Shown here piece after piece: positions 1-12,639 of a DNA stretch of 64,000 bases. Source of the stretch: Psococerastis gibbosa (taxonomy: Eukaryota > Arthropoda > Insecta > Psocodea > Psocidae); assembly GCA_963971405.1 (NCBI GenBank), contig OZ020485.1:13702001-13766000 (forward strand). The letters are read 5' to 3'. The notes beneath the pieces are model-generated. The model was not told the origin of the DNA, made no database searches, and was given only the letters and a program-made list of their open reading frames with translations. The position numbers and the translations under genes are program-made. Position 1 is the stretch's first letter; each line of letters begins with the position of its first letter.

Positions 1-718
1 GTGTTCGAAGCACAGAATATACAGTGCATGCTCTCACGGTCCTGTAGGTTAGACTATAAAGCAGGTTAACTGTGACAACTATAAATTGTTTCCAATGAGC
101 TAAAGCATCAACAACACGTTAAAATTGGTAAATTTCCAAAAATAAAAATGGGCCTACGTTACTTATACACCAGCAGACAACAGACTTCAAATTGGATTCA
201 ATATTGTACCACTGCTGCTTAATGCTGCTGCTATTGCACTTATAATAATGTTCTAATATGTTGCATTTAAACACCAAAGCGTACTTTTGACTCAGCTCAG
301 ATTCCCATGATTATTCCATGAAAGCAGAATCACCTAATCAGCACAATGCGAAGAGCATCAGAGAACTACTTACAGTAACTGTATTCATTTTTTTTTTAAA
401 GTTGTACAAAGTAGCTCATTGGGCGATTCCACTTTTATGGAATATACAAAGGTGCTTGATCCGAGCCAATAATTGACAATTGAGGACAATAATTTGATAG
501 CTGCCACGTTTAGCCTGCCCTATCACACCTCAAACCATACCGACAAGTATATCATTTTACATTTCTCAATTTTAGATAATTTATACCTATGGTGGCTTCC
601 ACTGAGTTATAATTCAAAAATAAGCTGCAATCGTCACAATATTGGAAGCAGTCTTATGTAATCTGCTTACGATAAATGTTAGGATGCATTTTCTAAAGTA
701 CAACTTTTGTTGTTTCAG
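1..718. other. No feature seen
   Basis: AT-rich sequence with short frames only. Confidence 0.5.
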
Positions 719-861
719 CATTGCATACGCCATCACCAAAGAGGATGAGAGGCATCAGCGGAGGCCGTCCTCGGCGAATGGGCCTACTTCATGAGCAGCT
801 GCGCAATGGTCCGCACAGGCAGCGACTGCTTTTGCGGTGCGGACTAGTGGAAGGTTCCTGA
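719..861 (+). other. GC-rich exon-like island, unassigned
   Basis: A good 3' splice site (TTTTGTTGTTTCAG) precedes ~140 bases of GC-rich sequence. One frame reads IAYAITKEDERHQRRPSSAN to a stop; another reads PKRMRGISGGRPRRMGLLHE to a stop at 861. It could be a terminal exon of a gene entering from the left. No family recognised. Confidence 0.3.
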
Positions 862-1699
862 CAAAAAAAAGCCTGGATGCTGCCAAGACTCAGTCAATTA
901 TGCAGTCATGAAGCTGCCCAATACGTTTCCCCTAAAATGTAAGTTCAATGATTTTTTTTCTGCTCAGCAATATCAGTCAAGGTTAAATATAGGAAATTAT
1001 TCTCAGGCTTTCCTAAAAAAATATCCCCGGAAACGTTGCCACCATAATCGGCCACCCCAATTTTTTTTATGCACAAAGTCAAATTGCTCACTCATGAAAT
1101 ATAGGCTAGATCGTAAAGCCAAATGAGAGTTGGTAGACCAAATGCTCCTCTACATTTTTATAAATAGTCTGGCGCCGTTTAGCCACAGTATTTGAAGGCG
1201 TGAGAAATATATTGGTGTGATTTAAAAAAGCGCGAAATTTAAACTTCCATTCAAAAAAAAAATTCATTAAAAAATGGAATATTTTTCTTTGGAAAGGATG
1301 ATCGATGGAAATTCCAAGATTTCTAGGAATCCCCGAGCCCCTCATCACTGTATATAAGATTGTAGAGGAATATTTCTTCTAGTTTAGTTTCTGACTTCTC
1401 ATCAAGCTCTATGCTCAATATTTCCTGTGACATTTGACTTTTTGAGAAATTTTGTTAAACTGATCCGAGACATGGTGTAGTTAGAAGTCCCATTATAAGA
1501 GATTAAAAATTCGACGCTTCCATATCGGAGTTTTGGAGAGAGTTCTTACTTAATAATAAATTTGTCGGATCAATATCAGTCGCAGAGAAGATTGGTAGAA
1601 GAGAAGCCTATGCGCTGCTATATTAGTCTGAACATTTCAGTGCCTCCGAATAATAGTAGCTGCTTATTTTTATAGAGCCACTTAGTTGGTTGGCTTTTT
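862..1699. other. No feature seen
   Basis: AT-rich, scattered short frames without codon bias or splice context. Confidence 0.5.
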
Positions 1700-2556
1700 G
1701 CTTTCCAATTTATGCGTAGTATAAGGAAAGCTTTGTGATGGTCGAAAATTCCGAGTCCGAGATTTCAACGGAATTACACGTTTTGAGGTCCCAGGAACCA
1801 AAAAACGTGGTTTTTACGAAATGTCTGTCTGTCTATCTGTATGTCTGTCTGTCTGTGCGTCGATTTCCGGGCAAACTACTCGGTCAATTTTGATAAAATT
1901 TGGCACGTAAGTTTACAAAAATCATACCTCGGGACCATTTCTTTAATTTTGGGGTAACTCAATTTGAGGGGGTTTTATTCTCAAAAAACTCCAAAAATAC
2001 GTCTAAAAAAATTATTTCCCAAAAACGGCTCCAACGATTTCTTTTGAATTCACATATATTGTAGTTGTTATTAATGTTGATAAAATGCTGGGGGTCGCTT
2101 GCCCCTTGATAGTTTGCTTCTGGGGGTAAAAAAATAAAAATAACTAAATTTTAATGAAAAATGACTAAAAAATAATTTTTCTGCGAAACCTTTTTATCGA
2201 TGATTTCTACTTTCAGGTATATGTTTTAGGTGTTAATTTGAGTAACGAAACCGGACAGGTTGCTTTCCCAGAAAAGTATTTGGTTTTGTTCAAAAAAATG
2301 TTTTTTTTTTTTTAATGATAGAAAATTCACGCATTGCGTGCCCTGCCAGTATTACTGTGTGGTAATGTGTTGGTCTGACCTATCTAGAATTTATCTCACC
2401 TCCAGTGACGTCAGGTGAACTACCTTCCCTCCCCCCCCCCCCAGATATCGGAAATTTAACCATAGGAAAATTATTTAGCATGAAATTACTCATTTTCTCT
2501 GTATACTAATTTTGATAAATTGGAAAGCATGTTCGAGTATACTCGGACCGGTTCTT
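1700..2556 (+). repeat. Dispersed ~870-bp repeat (family A), copy 1
   Basis: From GCTTTCCAATTTATGCGTAG to AACTCGGACCGGTTCTT-type end. Contains a (CTGT)n tract at 1820-1858, a poly(C) run, and the sub-terminal motif GCTTTCCAATTTAT inverted near the right end (ATAAATTGGAAAGC). Right end carries CGAGTATACTCG, a palindrome. No coding capacity; superfamily unknown. Confidence 0.7.
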
Positions 2557-3039
2557 TAGTGCCAGGAGATGTGTTGAATATTCAAATTAGTTCAAAATAA
2601 GAACAATAACAGTCGCTTACAGGGTCATCGAGGGACAAATAAGAAGAGAAAAGCCTTTTCAGTGCCAATACATGCGTTGAACAGCCACAGTCAGGCACAA
2701 AGTAATAGGAGAGAAACCTTCTCAGTGCAATTAGATGTGTTGAATAGTCGGCTGCAGAGAGATTTAGGGAAAAATTAATAGGAGAGAACCCATTTCAGTA
2801 CCAAGATCTGTTGAATGTGCAATAGCAACGTTTCTTTTGGATATTTTAACTTGAGACGAATTGATGACTGCGATCTATATCTTCTGAGATATAGGGGGAG
2901 GGGGCGGGGGTCCAATGATCTCATAAGGACGAGAGTCCGCATGGTTAAACTATCGTTTTCATCTCTACGACTGGGAATAAAATTGCCCTTTTCTGCGGGG
3001 AAATAAATGATTGGAGATTCTAATAATTTTTTTTTATAG

Positions 3040-3350
3040 TTTCTACATAGCGATGGAGCAGCAGTCATCACCTCCCGCATCAGTTGTCTTCGCCTCTCAA
3101 GACTTCCCACCAGCACCAGCAGAAGTTGGAACACGAGTCGGACACAGCCGCCACCCCCTCCAAACCATTTCTCTGTTTCACCCGCACTTCGTAGACGGCG
3201 GCGCACGTAGCCCTACATGAACATCTGTTCTACCTTGTAGTCTATGGCGCTGATCTTTGTTCCGTCCGTGTGTACCGGGCCTGAGAGCGTGGTGGCAGGA
3301 CATTGTACAACCATCATCCTGCATGTAGGCCATGACGGCTACGTCCAAGG
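3040..3350. other. GC-rich exon-like island, strand uncertain
   Basis: On plus, a frame WSSSHHLPHQLSSPLKTSHQ ends with a stop at ~3194, and MALIFVPSVCTGPESVVAGH runs to a possible donor CCAAG|gtattt at 3351. On minus, MMVVQCPATTLSGPVHTDGT to EQMFM and stop (~3325-3218) also looks protein-like. I cannot choose between these. Confidence 0.25.
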
Positions 3351-4523
3351 TATTTAATTATTATTGATTATTTTCTATATTTTAGTGTTTCCGGTATGCA
3401 TCATTTCTACCATTGTTACCGCGCTTATTCAAGCCGTATCAGCCCGATTGAATTTTATTAGTAGCGCAAGGTCCTATCTAACATCGAAATAGCCCAATCT
3501 CTATACATTCAAAAAGAACACAGTATAGTTCAGCGATGGCTTATCACCGGTGAGAGCACTTAATTATTTTACCACAGCTATTGTGCCGAAAGGAGGTCCG
3601 CGAATTATTCGGAATGGGAACCACAGACCTAGGCAACCAATCAGATCATTCAAATCATGGGGTTTAGCCGACATTTCCCTATGGAGTCCTATTCGAAACA
3701 GGTTCATAAGTTACCTGTACCTGATTACATTTTTTAAGTTTTTAATTCTTTTTTCCAAGGAAGCAAGAAATAATAGTGTATAACCCAATTGCTCCAGTAA
3801 ACGCCACAATAACTTAGCCTATAATATTTTTAAACAGTTGAGAGCCATTTGATATAGCCTTTTGATGTCCATGTTCCAGCAAGGCCGGCGCGTGAGGGTG
3901 ATTCAGTGGCGTAGTTAAAAAATAGTGTAGGGAGTCAGGCTGCCCTAAACTACAATCATCAGAAGGAACAAATAGTGACGTAAAGTACAATGTCAACACT
4001 CAATTCACTCAAGAGCGACCATCATGGTAAACATGGACGCATGCGCTGTTAGGGCATAAGTGTGGTGTGACGCATAACCTTTCATTAGCTGTTCCACTCA
4101 AGTAACGCTCCCATGCATCCTCATCTATAAGTTATAAGCAACAATCTCGCCCCCGTTTATGACATTTCCATAACTGTTGGAAACCAATGCAGCCATGCTT
4201 AGCCTATCAAGTAGTCAGTCACATGTGATTCACATAATTTAAGGTCGGTTTTGATCCTATCTTACTTATATTTAGCGGATTTTCGCGGTGTCCAATGCTC
4301 TCTAGCCATTGACACTTTTAGGGTACCCGGTACCCACATGTGCGTTGTGAATACCTACTGAGTTTTGATGTCTTTTTGGTGATGACGTCATTTTAACGTT
4401 TCTCATGTTCTTCATGCTTAGGCTAATGAATATTAATGTAACAATTTTTTATATTATTCTAGCCCCTTTGTATTTTTAGTCTTTCTGATGTTTAAGTGTA
4501 GGGACTCCCTACTCTCTACCCTG
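3351..4523. other. No feature seen
   Basis: Noncoding, with moderate AT content, up to the first hAT-type MITE. Confidence 0.5.
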
Positions 4524-4531
4524 CACCCTAT

Positions 4532-4706
4532 CAGGGACGGATCCAGCCCATTTTTTGGGGGGGGGGGGGTAGCTGAGGGTCAAAATAGGAAAAAATTATG
4601 TAGGATCGACTAAATTAGAGCGTAATAACTTAATATACAATAGATTTACCAAATCTTGGGGGGGGCGGCTACCCCCCCATACCCCCCCCCCCTGTATCCG
4701 TCCTTG
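4532..4706. mobile_element. hAT-type MITE
   Basis: Ends CAGGGACGGATCCAG and CTGTATCCGTCCTTG are inverted. Flanked by the 8-bp duplication CACCCTAT (4524-4531, 4707-4714), as hAT elements make. Inner ends are long G and C runs. Confidence 0.85.
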
Positions 4707-4843
4707 CACCCTATGCCACTGGTGAGGGTTGAAATAAGGAAATGAAAAATTATTAATAATATTACGAGGAGTGTCTGTAAGTTACTAATAATCACATATT
4801 TGTAATGCCGTCTTAATTACTAATGTAACCCAGTCACTCTAAC

Positions 4844-5027
4844 CAATGACGGATCCACGGGGGGAGGGGGGGTCATGACCCCCTAAATGAGTAAATTCAT
4901 AGTAAAGTCATATGATACCTAGTAAAAATAAAAATAATAAAACTCAACTTTTTAACAAAAAAAAATTAGGCTACCTTTTAAACTACAAAAAACTTGAAAA
5001 CTAAATTTTCCGCTGGATTCGCCATTG
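4844..5027. mobile_element. hAT-type MITE
   Basis: Ends CAATGACGGATCCACG and GGATTCGCCATTG. Target copies ACTCTAAC/ACTCTGAC differ at one base. Interior closely matches the element at 63158 (CCCTAAATGAGTAAATTCAT). Confidence 0.8.
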
Positions 5028-5229
5028 ACTCTGACATAGCAAAACATGAAGTTTAGAATTTTTTAGAGAGGAAACATGTTTTTTTAATGAATTTTGCAGA
5101 CGTTACTTGGCAATTTTTTGTCAGTTCACTAGGAAATTTAGTTAATTGTTTGCTGCCTCATTATACGAACAAAGAAGCTAAACGACATAAGCATAAAAGT
5201 ACACCCTGCCATATATATACTGAATTATT

Positions 5230-6275
5230 AAAACTGTGCCGACTCCTCTCGTATATGAAAATATACAACTGAGGACCTACAAAAACTTTATGCGTGGTTC
5301 CAATTTCATGGGTTATCGATAAATATCTCAAAAACTGGCTTTCTGCCGTTTCATCTGACCCGAGATGAACAAGTAAAGAGTCTAAAAATTTGTTGCCATA
5401 CTCCAGACTGTATGCTACCAAATTGCGTGGGTGGTTGCCCAGAAATAAGTAAACTTGAATTTGCCAAATACCTTGGTGTTTGGCACGACTGAAATGTCAA
5501 ATGACACACTCATTTAAAAGAGCTTAACAAATCCGGTCGTCTTTTTCTTCGTCAATTATTTTTCCTCAGAAATGTTTGTCCTCAGGAAACCCTGCTTCTC
5601 CTCTACCGCTCCTTATTTGAATCAAGGGTGGCTTATGGGATCTCGGTATGGGGAGGGACCTATCTCACACACCTACAGCCTCTTTTTGTGACTCAAAAGT
5701 ACATTTTGCGTACCATAGCCAAAAAACCCAGGTTCTTCTCTTCATGGCTCTTATTCTCCGAATTCGAATTACTTCCTCTTCGCCACTTGTACATCTACAA
5801 TTTGCTTAAATTATATTTTAAATCATGTGAAAATCTCCCTATCCGTATCCCTATAGCACATTCTCTAAGAAGAGCAGAGCGTTTCCTGGTGCCTTTTCCT
5901 GCGGTGGAAAACTTTCGGAAATCTCCGAACTATTTGGTTCCGAGGTTGCTAAACGCTCTGCCCTTCTTTTTTGACCCTGATATGAAGCCCAGAACTTTCA
6001 CCAGTCAAGTTAGAGTCTGGCTGTGTGCAGTAGAAAACGTGGAGTTCCTCCTGTCCTCATAAACCCCTTATTTATTTATTTTATTTAAATGAAAAATATG
6101 AAATTCTACTAATTTATCATGTGATGCTGTATTTTATTTTATTTATTTCTATTTTTAATTTTTAATCTTGAGTGATAAATGTACGTTGATTCTCTTTCAG
6201 CTATGTAGCTGTTGTGGCTACTGCTGATCAGTGTAAATGTAAAATTGTTTTCAATACACATATTATTATTACAAT
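5230..6275 (+). mobile_element. 3' fragment of a CR1/L2-like LINE
   Basis: Frame 5268-5490 gives TEDLQKLYAWFQFHGLSINI, a Cys cluster (CCHTPDCMLPNCVGGC), and EFAKYLGVWHD then stop. After the break it continues LNKSGRLFLRQLFFLRN and an open frame to 6062 (VAYGISVWGGTYLTHLQPLF through RTFTSQVRVWLC). These are the region after the RT active site and the C-terminal part of ORF2. The 3' end is near the (ATT)4 at 6263-6274. At least two in-frame stops, so it is dead. Confidence 0.8.
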
Positions 6276-7042
6276 GCAGTATAGGTACCCTATATAAAAA
6301 ATAGATAAAAGCCTAAAACTACAAATTTTAATTTTAAATGAAGGGCCAAAAAAAAATCAAGAAGCAAAATAATAAATAAATAGGAAAGCAATAAAGCATA
6401 GGAAAGTATAACCACATTCCCCGGCGTCTTGATTGATAGTTAAATAAATTAGTAATCTCCATCATTAGTTTTTAGATATCCCACAAAAATCTAAAATGAT
6501 TGCTATAGCCTGCACAAAGATTTTTGTATTCATTTTAAATATTAATAATAATCAATTTTATAAGAAATTGGATTGTCGGATATGAGTGGCCAAAAGACAA
6601 CACCTCATTGATTATCACAATGATGCTACATGGAGTTAAACTGCTTCTTACTTTGCCTAGTCAATTTCAACTTCATGGAAATGCTTTGAATGTGTTGAGA
6701 TCCAACTAAGCATTCAAACTTAGAGAACAGCACTTTATTAATGCCTTTGCTCTCATTACAAAGAGTTTCACTTACGGTCACGTGAGGTCACCACCCCCTG
6801 GTGAAATGAAAAATTAAGTACTCATCAGGTGTGCAGTAAAATGTAAACCACCCCGCGTGGGCGCTTAAAGCCAACCAGTCGATCGAAATTTGATGGATGC
6901 ACAAGCCTCAAACAGAGCGCGTTACGAGCAGTGGCGACTTCAACACCTACTCGCATGGGCTCGTTGAACATCAAGTGACCGGTTAGTTAAGGGTTAATTT
7001 AAGCAAAATTGAGGAATACGTGGGGAGGGTCAAAAATTGTAT
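6276..7042. other. No gene seen
   Basis: AT-rich, then a slightly GC-richer stretch (6,780-6,960) with only a 24-codon frame. Confidence 0.5.
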
Positions 7043-9072
7043 TTTGACCACGAGCTAATAATATTCACGCGCCGGCCGTAGTCTAGTGTAGTCTAGTCTG
7101 GAACGCTAAATCGAATTTTTGGTAGAAGGACCTCAAGCACCTAGCTTAGTAGGAAGCTTGGAATGGGAAAGTTGACGGGTCCTATTCAGCATGTCTTACA
7201 CAGTCTATGTTGTCTTGCGTCAATGCATATTCTACGTCTCTTCAGCATTCCCTAGGCTACAGCAGATTTGTAGGCTACGCTCCCGTTCTCGCATTGCTGG
7301 ATCTTTTGCGCCCAGAGCTACTGTCTATTATTGGTAAGGTTTGATAGCGTTAGTCCCGATTTTGTTCATCGGTAGCTGTTGCGTACAGCTTGCGATGTAT
7401 GCCAGACAAGGTCATCTTCTTAATGGGCTGGGGTTTCCATTAATTTGTTTTCCAAAAGATTGCTTCGGAAAATGAGTAACGGTCGCCCTCTAAGTTCTTC
7501 AAAGGCTATAGTTTAACTTTAGTTTGGAATGCGACGAGGTATTTGGAGTGGATTATTGCGACAAGACAGTTTAGTGTATGAGTTGTATAGCGGACGAACT
7601 ATTGCTGCTGAGTACAAGAAATACGGTATACTCGTATTCATATAGAATTAAAACGCACGACAGAAGATCGACGATGGTCTGCTGTCCTACCAGGACCTGG
7701 CATATTCATTTAGTACCTTGGTTAAGTTTTACTCATTTAAGTTGGTACTCAAAACTTGGTCCTGGTATCTTCTTCTATCCCTCCCTTTTCATCAATCCCT
7801 CCATCTGCCCCTCCAGCCCGGCATTGTACCTATTTGCAATTGGCTATCACTGCCCATAATATTCCTTCTTAACACTTCATCTCGAGCGCCTCTATTTGAC
7901 TGTTCATGCTTTCACTTATAGCTCAAGTTTCACATCCAATATAAGGCCTATAGCATCACAACAAGAGATTTACCGTATTTCTAGATTGCAGATCTTTATC
8001 TTCATATTAAGTGCACCAGGAATATTATACTTTTATCTCCTTACTTCTCTCATCCTATATCATCAATTTCCCATAGTTATTCACGCATTTCTTGTGTCAA
8101 ATTTTACACAATGGTGCTAAATTAATATTGTAAGCCCCTCTAGGGCTACTGGATGGGAGCCCAACGTGGTCGCATGATATATCCGAAACTTCGACAGTAA
8201 AAGATGGATGATGTCTTCGAGCAGCAGGGTGTCTTGACTCATTAGGGTCTGGTGAAGTGTCTGTGAAGTGGGAAGAAAGAAGAGGAGATGAAGAAAATAC
8301 ATTGTGAAGTGCTTAGACTTGAATTTTGTGAAGGGAAGTGAGGTGATCGTGATTTGTAGGGTTGAGACACCTAGCTGCCTGACTTCGGTCCATGTACTGT
8401 CATTGCATCACATGCCTTTCTAAACAGCGAGACCAACAGAAAGTTCTCAATCCAGAGCTCTTCTCCGCTCTTCTGTCGGGTTCGCACTTCAGACGTGTTC
8501 TGAGCACTGAAGTCTATATCTTGTCTTGGACTCAGCTACTATTGGTGGCCCGCTATGCAACTCCATACCTAATTGTCAGTCCTTAAATCTACCGTTGTGC
8601 TGCCCAATGACCATGGCACTGGTCAGCTCACTGGTGTTCAGGGAAATTCCATTATGAAACTTCAGTCACCTACTCCATTCCAAACTGAACTTGAACAGTG
8701 GTAGTTGCTTGGAATCTGAGGCGAATATTGTCTGATAATCATGTGAATGCATGCATATGATTGTCTTCTATTCGTCGCTGAGAACAAGAACTTAACTTTT
8801 GAGGAGCTTTTACGTTCCCAGGCCTCAGGTTGTGAAGACTCCTCTTCTGGAAAACACATGATAACAAACTACCATGCGCCTTCGGAAATTGATCTGCAAC
8901 TGGTGTGCATCGGGGGTTGTATCGCACGAATGCCGCCTGTGTATTAAGTCGTTACTGAGCTGAATCATATCATCAATAGTACAGTAGCTCGTAAGGGACA
9001 TTACATTTAGCACGTTGAGAATGAAGAGCGTAGCTTTTAGATCTGTTGCGCCTGAGGGTGCTGGTTAGGCGT
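7043..9072 (+). repeat. ~2-kb duplicated unit, copy 1
   Basis: Direct repeat of 13213-15223. The block 7309-7650 is almost identical to its partner (about two mismatches in 330 bases), whereas the first ~270 bases show about 12 percent difference plus indels. No frame is convincingly coding. A short plus-strand frame at ~8877 with a C-x2-C...C-x2-C pattern (CNWC, CRLC) and an overlapping minus-strand frame are both kept in the two copies, because that stretch is nearly identical. Confidence 0.8.
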
Positions 9073-9215
9073 AGAATATGCGTATGACACGGACAACTTG
9101 GATCGTCTGAGACGTGATGTGGGATCGGACAGGATTTCCCTGCTAAGTTTCCTACCAATCAGAGTGCTTTATGGTCCACATAGCTTATAGCCCACTTTAG
9201 GCAGCCAATGCGTAG

Positions 9216-10362
9216 GGTGACCAAAACACAAAAAATAATCAGTATTAGGATGGGGTATCTGCAGGTTGGGGGGAGGGGGTTTACTTCCTTGGGGGTTTTT
9301 TAAATGGTTTCTAAGAGACAATCGGAGGGGTAAAAGTCTAATAAGTGTAAAAATCAAATATTTGCCTCATGGTATAGCCTATATCAATTAGAGTTGTCAA
9401 AGATATCAGGCCACCATTAAAGAAATTTCTGACGATTTTGATGTATGATAACATGGGCCACTTGTTTCTAATACAATAGAGGCTATTTGACAGTTAATAT
9501 AAAATATGCAAGATGAGTTTATGATGAGCTAACAAAAATAATAGTACCTAGGCCTATAGGCTATGTTATTGCTGAAAAACTTGGAAATAAATAAATAAAT
9601 TTTGGATTTTGGGTGTTTATGACTGTGGAGCCGAAACAACGGCAGACATGGGCAACAAGAAAATTATTTCGGATACTAGTTATTTTAATGTTACAGCTAC
9701 GGTGGCCGTCACGGATGGCGTCGTATTCCAGTCACGCCCTTCTTAACCATCAAACTTAAATTTGTATTAAGGTGAATAAAATTAAAATAAATCTTCTAAT
9801 GCATTAGGCTGCATAGGCTAGATAATAGATTTTCAAAAATTGTCAAGTAGCCTATTAATTTGTACAAAAAACGTGGTGTGTTGGTCCTGAAGACAAGATG
9901 TTCCAGAACTGTGGCCAATTATTGGTGTATGGGAAGGCCATATACTGTATATATTGAAATGTAGAGGGGCATTTTGGCTAGTTAAACGGATATTTTTGAC
10001 GGCTCTACGATATTTCCCTGGAAAATCGGCTTTTTAAAACAAACTACTAAATGAGGGTCATCAAATCATTTAACTTGAAATGGCGGGCCAAAATGACCCG
10101 GGGGAAATTTTCTTTTCGCATCATTTTTTAATATTTATAGTTAATATGATTCTTTCTTGCTACGTAGGCCTTTATCGGTTGGCAGCAGTCACCCCCCCCC
10201 CCCCCCTCCGGTGAGCTTTTATGGGTCCGGGCCCCGGGGGTAGACTAAGCTGCCACTTTTGTAATTTGTTAAAAATGAATCAATTTTTTTAATTAATTCC
10301 AGACAAATCAATCAGTTTGGTTTCCTATAGCAAAAATCAGTTGGCCCACGATTGGTCATCCT
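9216..10362. repeat. Possible ~1.15-kb terminal-inverted-repeat element
   Basis: Left TAGGGTGACCAAAAC and right TTGGTCATCCTA are roughly inverted. Nearby AATAATCAGT and ACTGATT agree loosely. No clear target duplication or transposase. Tentative. Confidence 0.3.
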
Positions 10363-11433
10363 ACCCTTGTGTGTCGCCACTGCAAAGTGGTATTCACTAC
10401 GTCATTCAGCATGCTATATATTCAAAATTTTAAATTCGGAAATGTTAACATCGCAAAGATAAGTCTTGCTAAAATGTATAATCAACAAATTATTTCTCAT
10501 AAATTTAAATAAATAATAAATATAAATAAAATGTATGACATAATAAAAAATCATTCAAAATTAACCCCTCACACTCTAAATATATGCTGATAAACAATTA
10601 AAAACTATAATGAAATTAAAATGGCCGCGGCCGCTCTGCACAAATGCATGTTTAAATTTACATCAACGATTATGCGAACCACGGGTTCCATTTTTATAAT
10701 TTACGATCGAGAGTGGGATTCTCGAATTAACATATTTAACACGGCTTAGTAGTAATTCAATGGCCTTGTATTTATCTTTAGTGTATCCCTTTCAACACTC
10801 GATCGTGCGTGTTCCATTCGAACACCTGAAAATTGCTCCACTACTTTGTGCGAGGTGCACTAGGTGCTGATAGGTAAAACAAGTATGGAAATGACTAGTA
10901 AATGCGGTCGGCCAGACTCTAGCAATCGATGTGCAACATGGCCAATTCCACTCTACAATTTGTCCTGTGGAGTATCCTAGATCTCTCGGTCTGTGCCACA
11001 AATCCGGTCAAAGTTCGCCAGAGAATAATTAAATAAAAATTCCGCTATTGCGAACTTAGTAACACGGTAATGCCTGTTGATAAGTTATGGGGCACACAGT
11101 TTACGGAACTGTTTGTCGCATATTAAAATCCGCAAGCGCACGATCGAGCAGGAATACACTACGAGCCCATCACTAAACTGACAAAAGTCAGTGCTGAAAG
11201 GGGAAAAATAATTAATCAGGTACAGGTTTTTTCAAATGTTTTCGTGTCCGTCAGGAGTGGCTCTGAAAAGTGCCAATTGGTTGGGTTTGATCCCATTTGC
11301 ACAGAGATCTCGGTGATGTTGCCCGGGGTACGCCCAATCGTTTTCTTGTCTAGGTTTCGTGTATAAAAAGCGTTCTTATATATATGTAAATAGTAACAAA
11401 AGTAAAAATCGGAAAGCTTACTTGCTTCTTACT
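10363..11433. other. No gene recognised; CpG-richer stretch
   Basis: The part at 10,620-11,200 is richer in CpG than its surroundings and holds a 42-codon frame starting MAAAALHKCMFKF at 10,621. No family, splice context or duplicate supports it. Confidence 0.35.
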
Positions 11434-11650
11434 TCAGCCAACGCCCGTGCGTGGCCTTCCGGCCATCCGACGCCGTGCCACCCAGTATAAAAAAGCTCGT
11501 CCCTCCAAAGTTGCCTCGCAGATGACGTCCTTAAGGCCGTCGCAGGTTGCGAGATGTTCTATAGTTCCTTCAGATGTAAAACACAGGGGGCTCAATGGTG
11601 AGTCCACCACCCCAATCCCCAAATTGAAAAGCAATAATGATGCTAATCGG
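11434..11650 (-). mobile_element. Possible LINE ORF2 C-terminal relic
   Basis: Minus-strand frame with LSPLCFTSEGTIEHLATCDG resembles the C-terminal zinc knuckle of RNase H-type LINEs (compare CRLCEVEEETAEHILFEC at ~44.9 kb). The first Cys is Ser. Short and isolated, so tentative. Confidence 0.35.
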
Positions 11651-11670
11651 AAACAGTGTTTCATTTTTGT

Positions 11671-11929
11671 CAATTGAGGAGCAAACTTTCAAAACGTCAC
11701 AAATCCTTGAAAATTAAAAATTGATTTCATCATCGATTTTCCATCTTGAAGATGGGTTGAATCAGGATTGCTAATCAAAACAAAAACAAAAAAATTTTAA
11801 CCCAGTCATCTGCAGGGTTAAAATCTCATATTCCCGTTATAATAAAGCCGAAATAATTATGTTTTTCGTGTTTCCTGAACATTTTAAGAAAATGGATTAG
11901 TGCCGTTTTGAAAGTTTGCTCCTCAATTG
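11671..11929. mobile_element. 259-bp MITE with perfect 26-bp inverted ends
   Basis: Left 11671-11696 starts CAATTGAGGAGCAAACTTTC. Right 11904-11929 is its exact complement. Interior is AT-rich with no coding capacity. Target duplication unclear; superfamily not assigned. Confidence 0.75.
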
Positions 11930-12321
11930 TAACTTGTTGTATGTCACCTTATTTGCATTATAATTTGCCGTCCTGCCACCATTCCCCCACGTTCTTTTGT
12001 TTTCATCAATTAAGCGTTCCCGCTCGTCGTCTACGAAGTTGGTTGCTCCCTTTGAACCAGGCTCACCTTGAAATGAGTGGAGGACATTATGAACTTTTGT
12101 TTAAATGTCTGCCTTACCAACTGTGAAGTTCTACTGTATTTAAGTGCAACCGTTTTCTTAATGTGTCTTTTTGCCTGCTGTTGTTTGATTGGTACGGTAG
12201 GTCTACAAATTGTTTAAAAGGAGAGTCCAAATGAATATTTTATTAACTATTAACTGTAAATATCGTGCTTTGTTGTTGTTAATTGTTTATAAAAACTGAA
12301 TGTGATAAATATTGTTCACCC

Positions 12322-12631
12322 CAGGGGCGCTAAGGAAGCGGGGGGGGGGGGGGCATGTACTATTTTATTTTGCCCCATCTTGAAAATATTCGCTTCTTAC
12401 TATCAATAGCTGTTTAATCCTCACTTCTTACCAATAATTATAATATTTAGTAAATGAGCAATCTTAATAGTATTGAATATTTAAAAATAAAAAATAAAAA
12501 TTAATTCTGATCAAAATCATCAAAGCATTTTGACAGGGTTATATCTGCTCAGTGTCGTTTTGCCTGCGGTCACTTCATGCCAATTTCGGGTAGCTTTGCG
12601 CCAATCGGATTTTCAAAACCCGGCGCCCCTG
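12322..12631. mobile_element. hAT-type MITE
   Basis: Ends CAGGGGCGC and GCGCCCCTG are perfect inverted 9-mers. Target copies GTTCACCC/GTTCTCCC differ at one base. A G run follows the left end. Confidence 0.75.
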
Positions 12632-12639
12632 GTTCTCCC

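Noticed and set aside
2775-3206. 143-codon frame on the minus strand
   Set aside because: Low-complexity residues, no family, no splice support. It partly overlaps the GC island, where other frames are equally open.
10627-10634. A NotI site, considered as a cloning artefact
   Set aside because: No adjacent linker or vector sequence; it sits in a CpG-richer genomic stretch.
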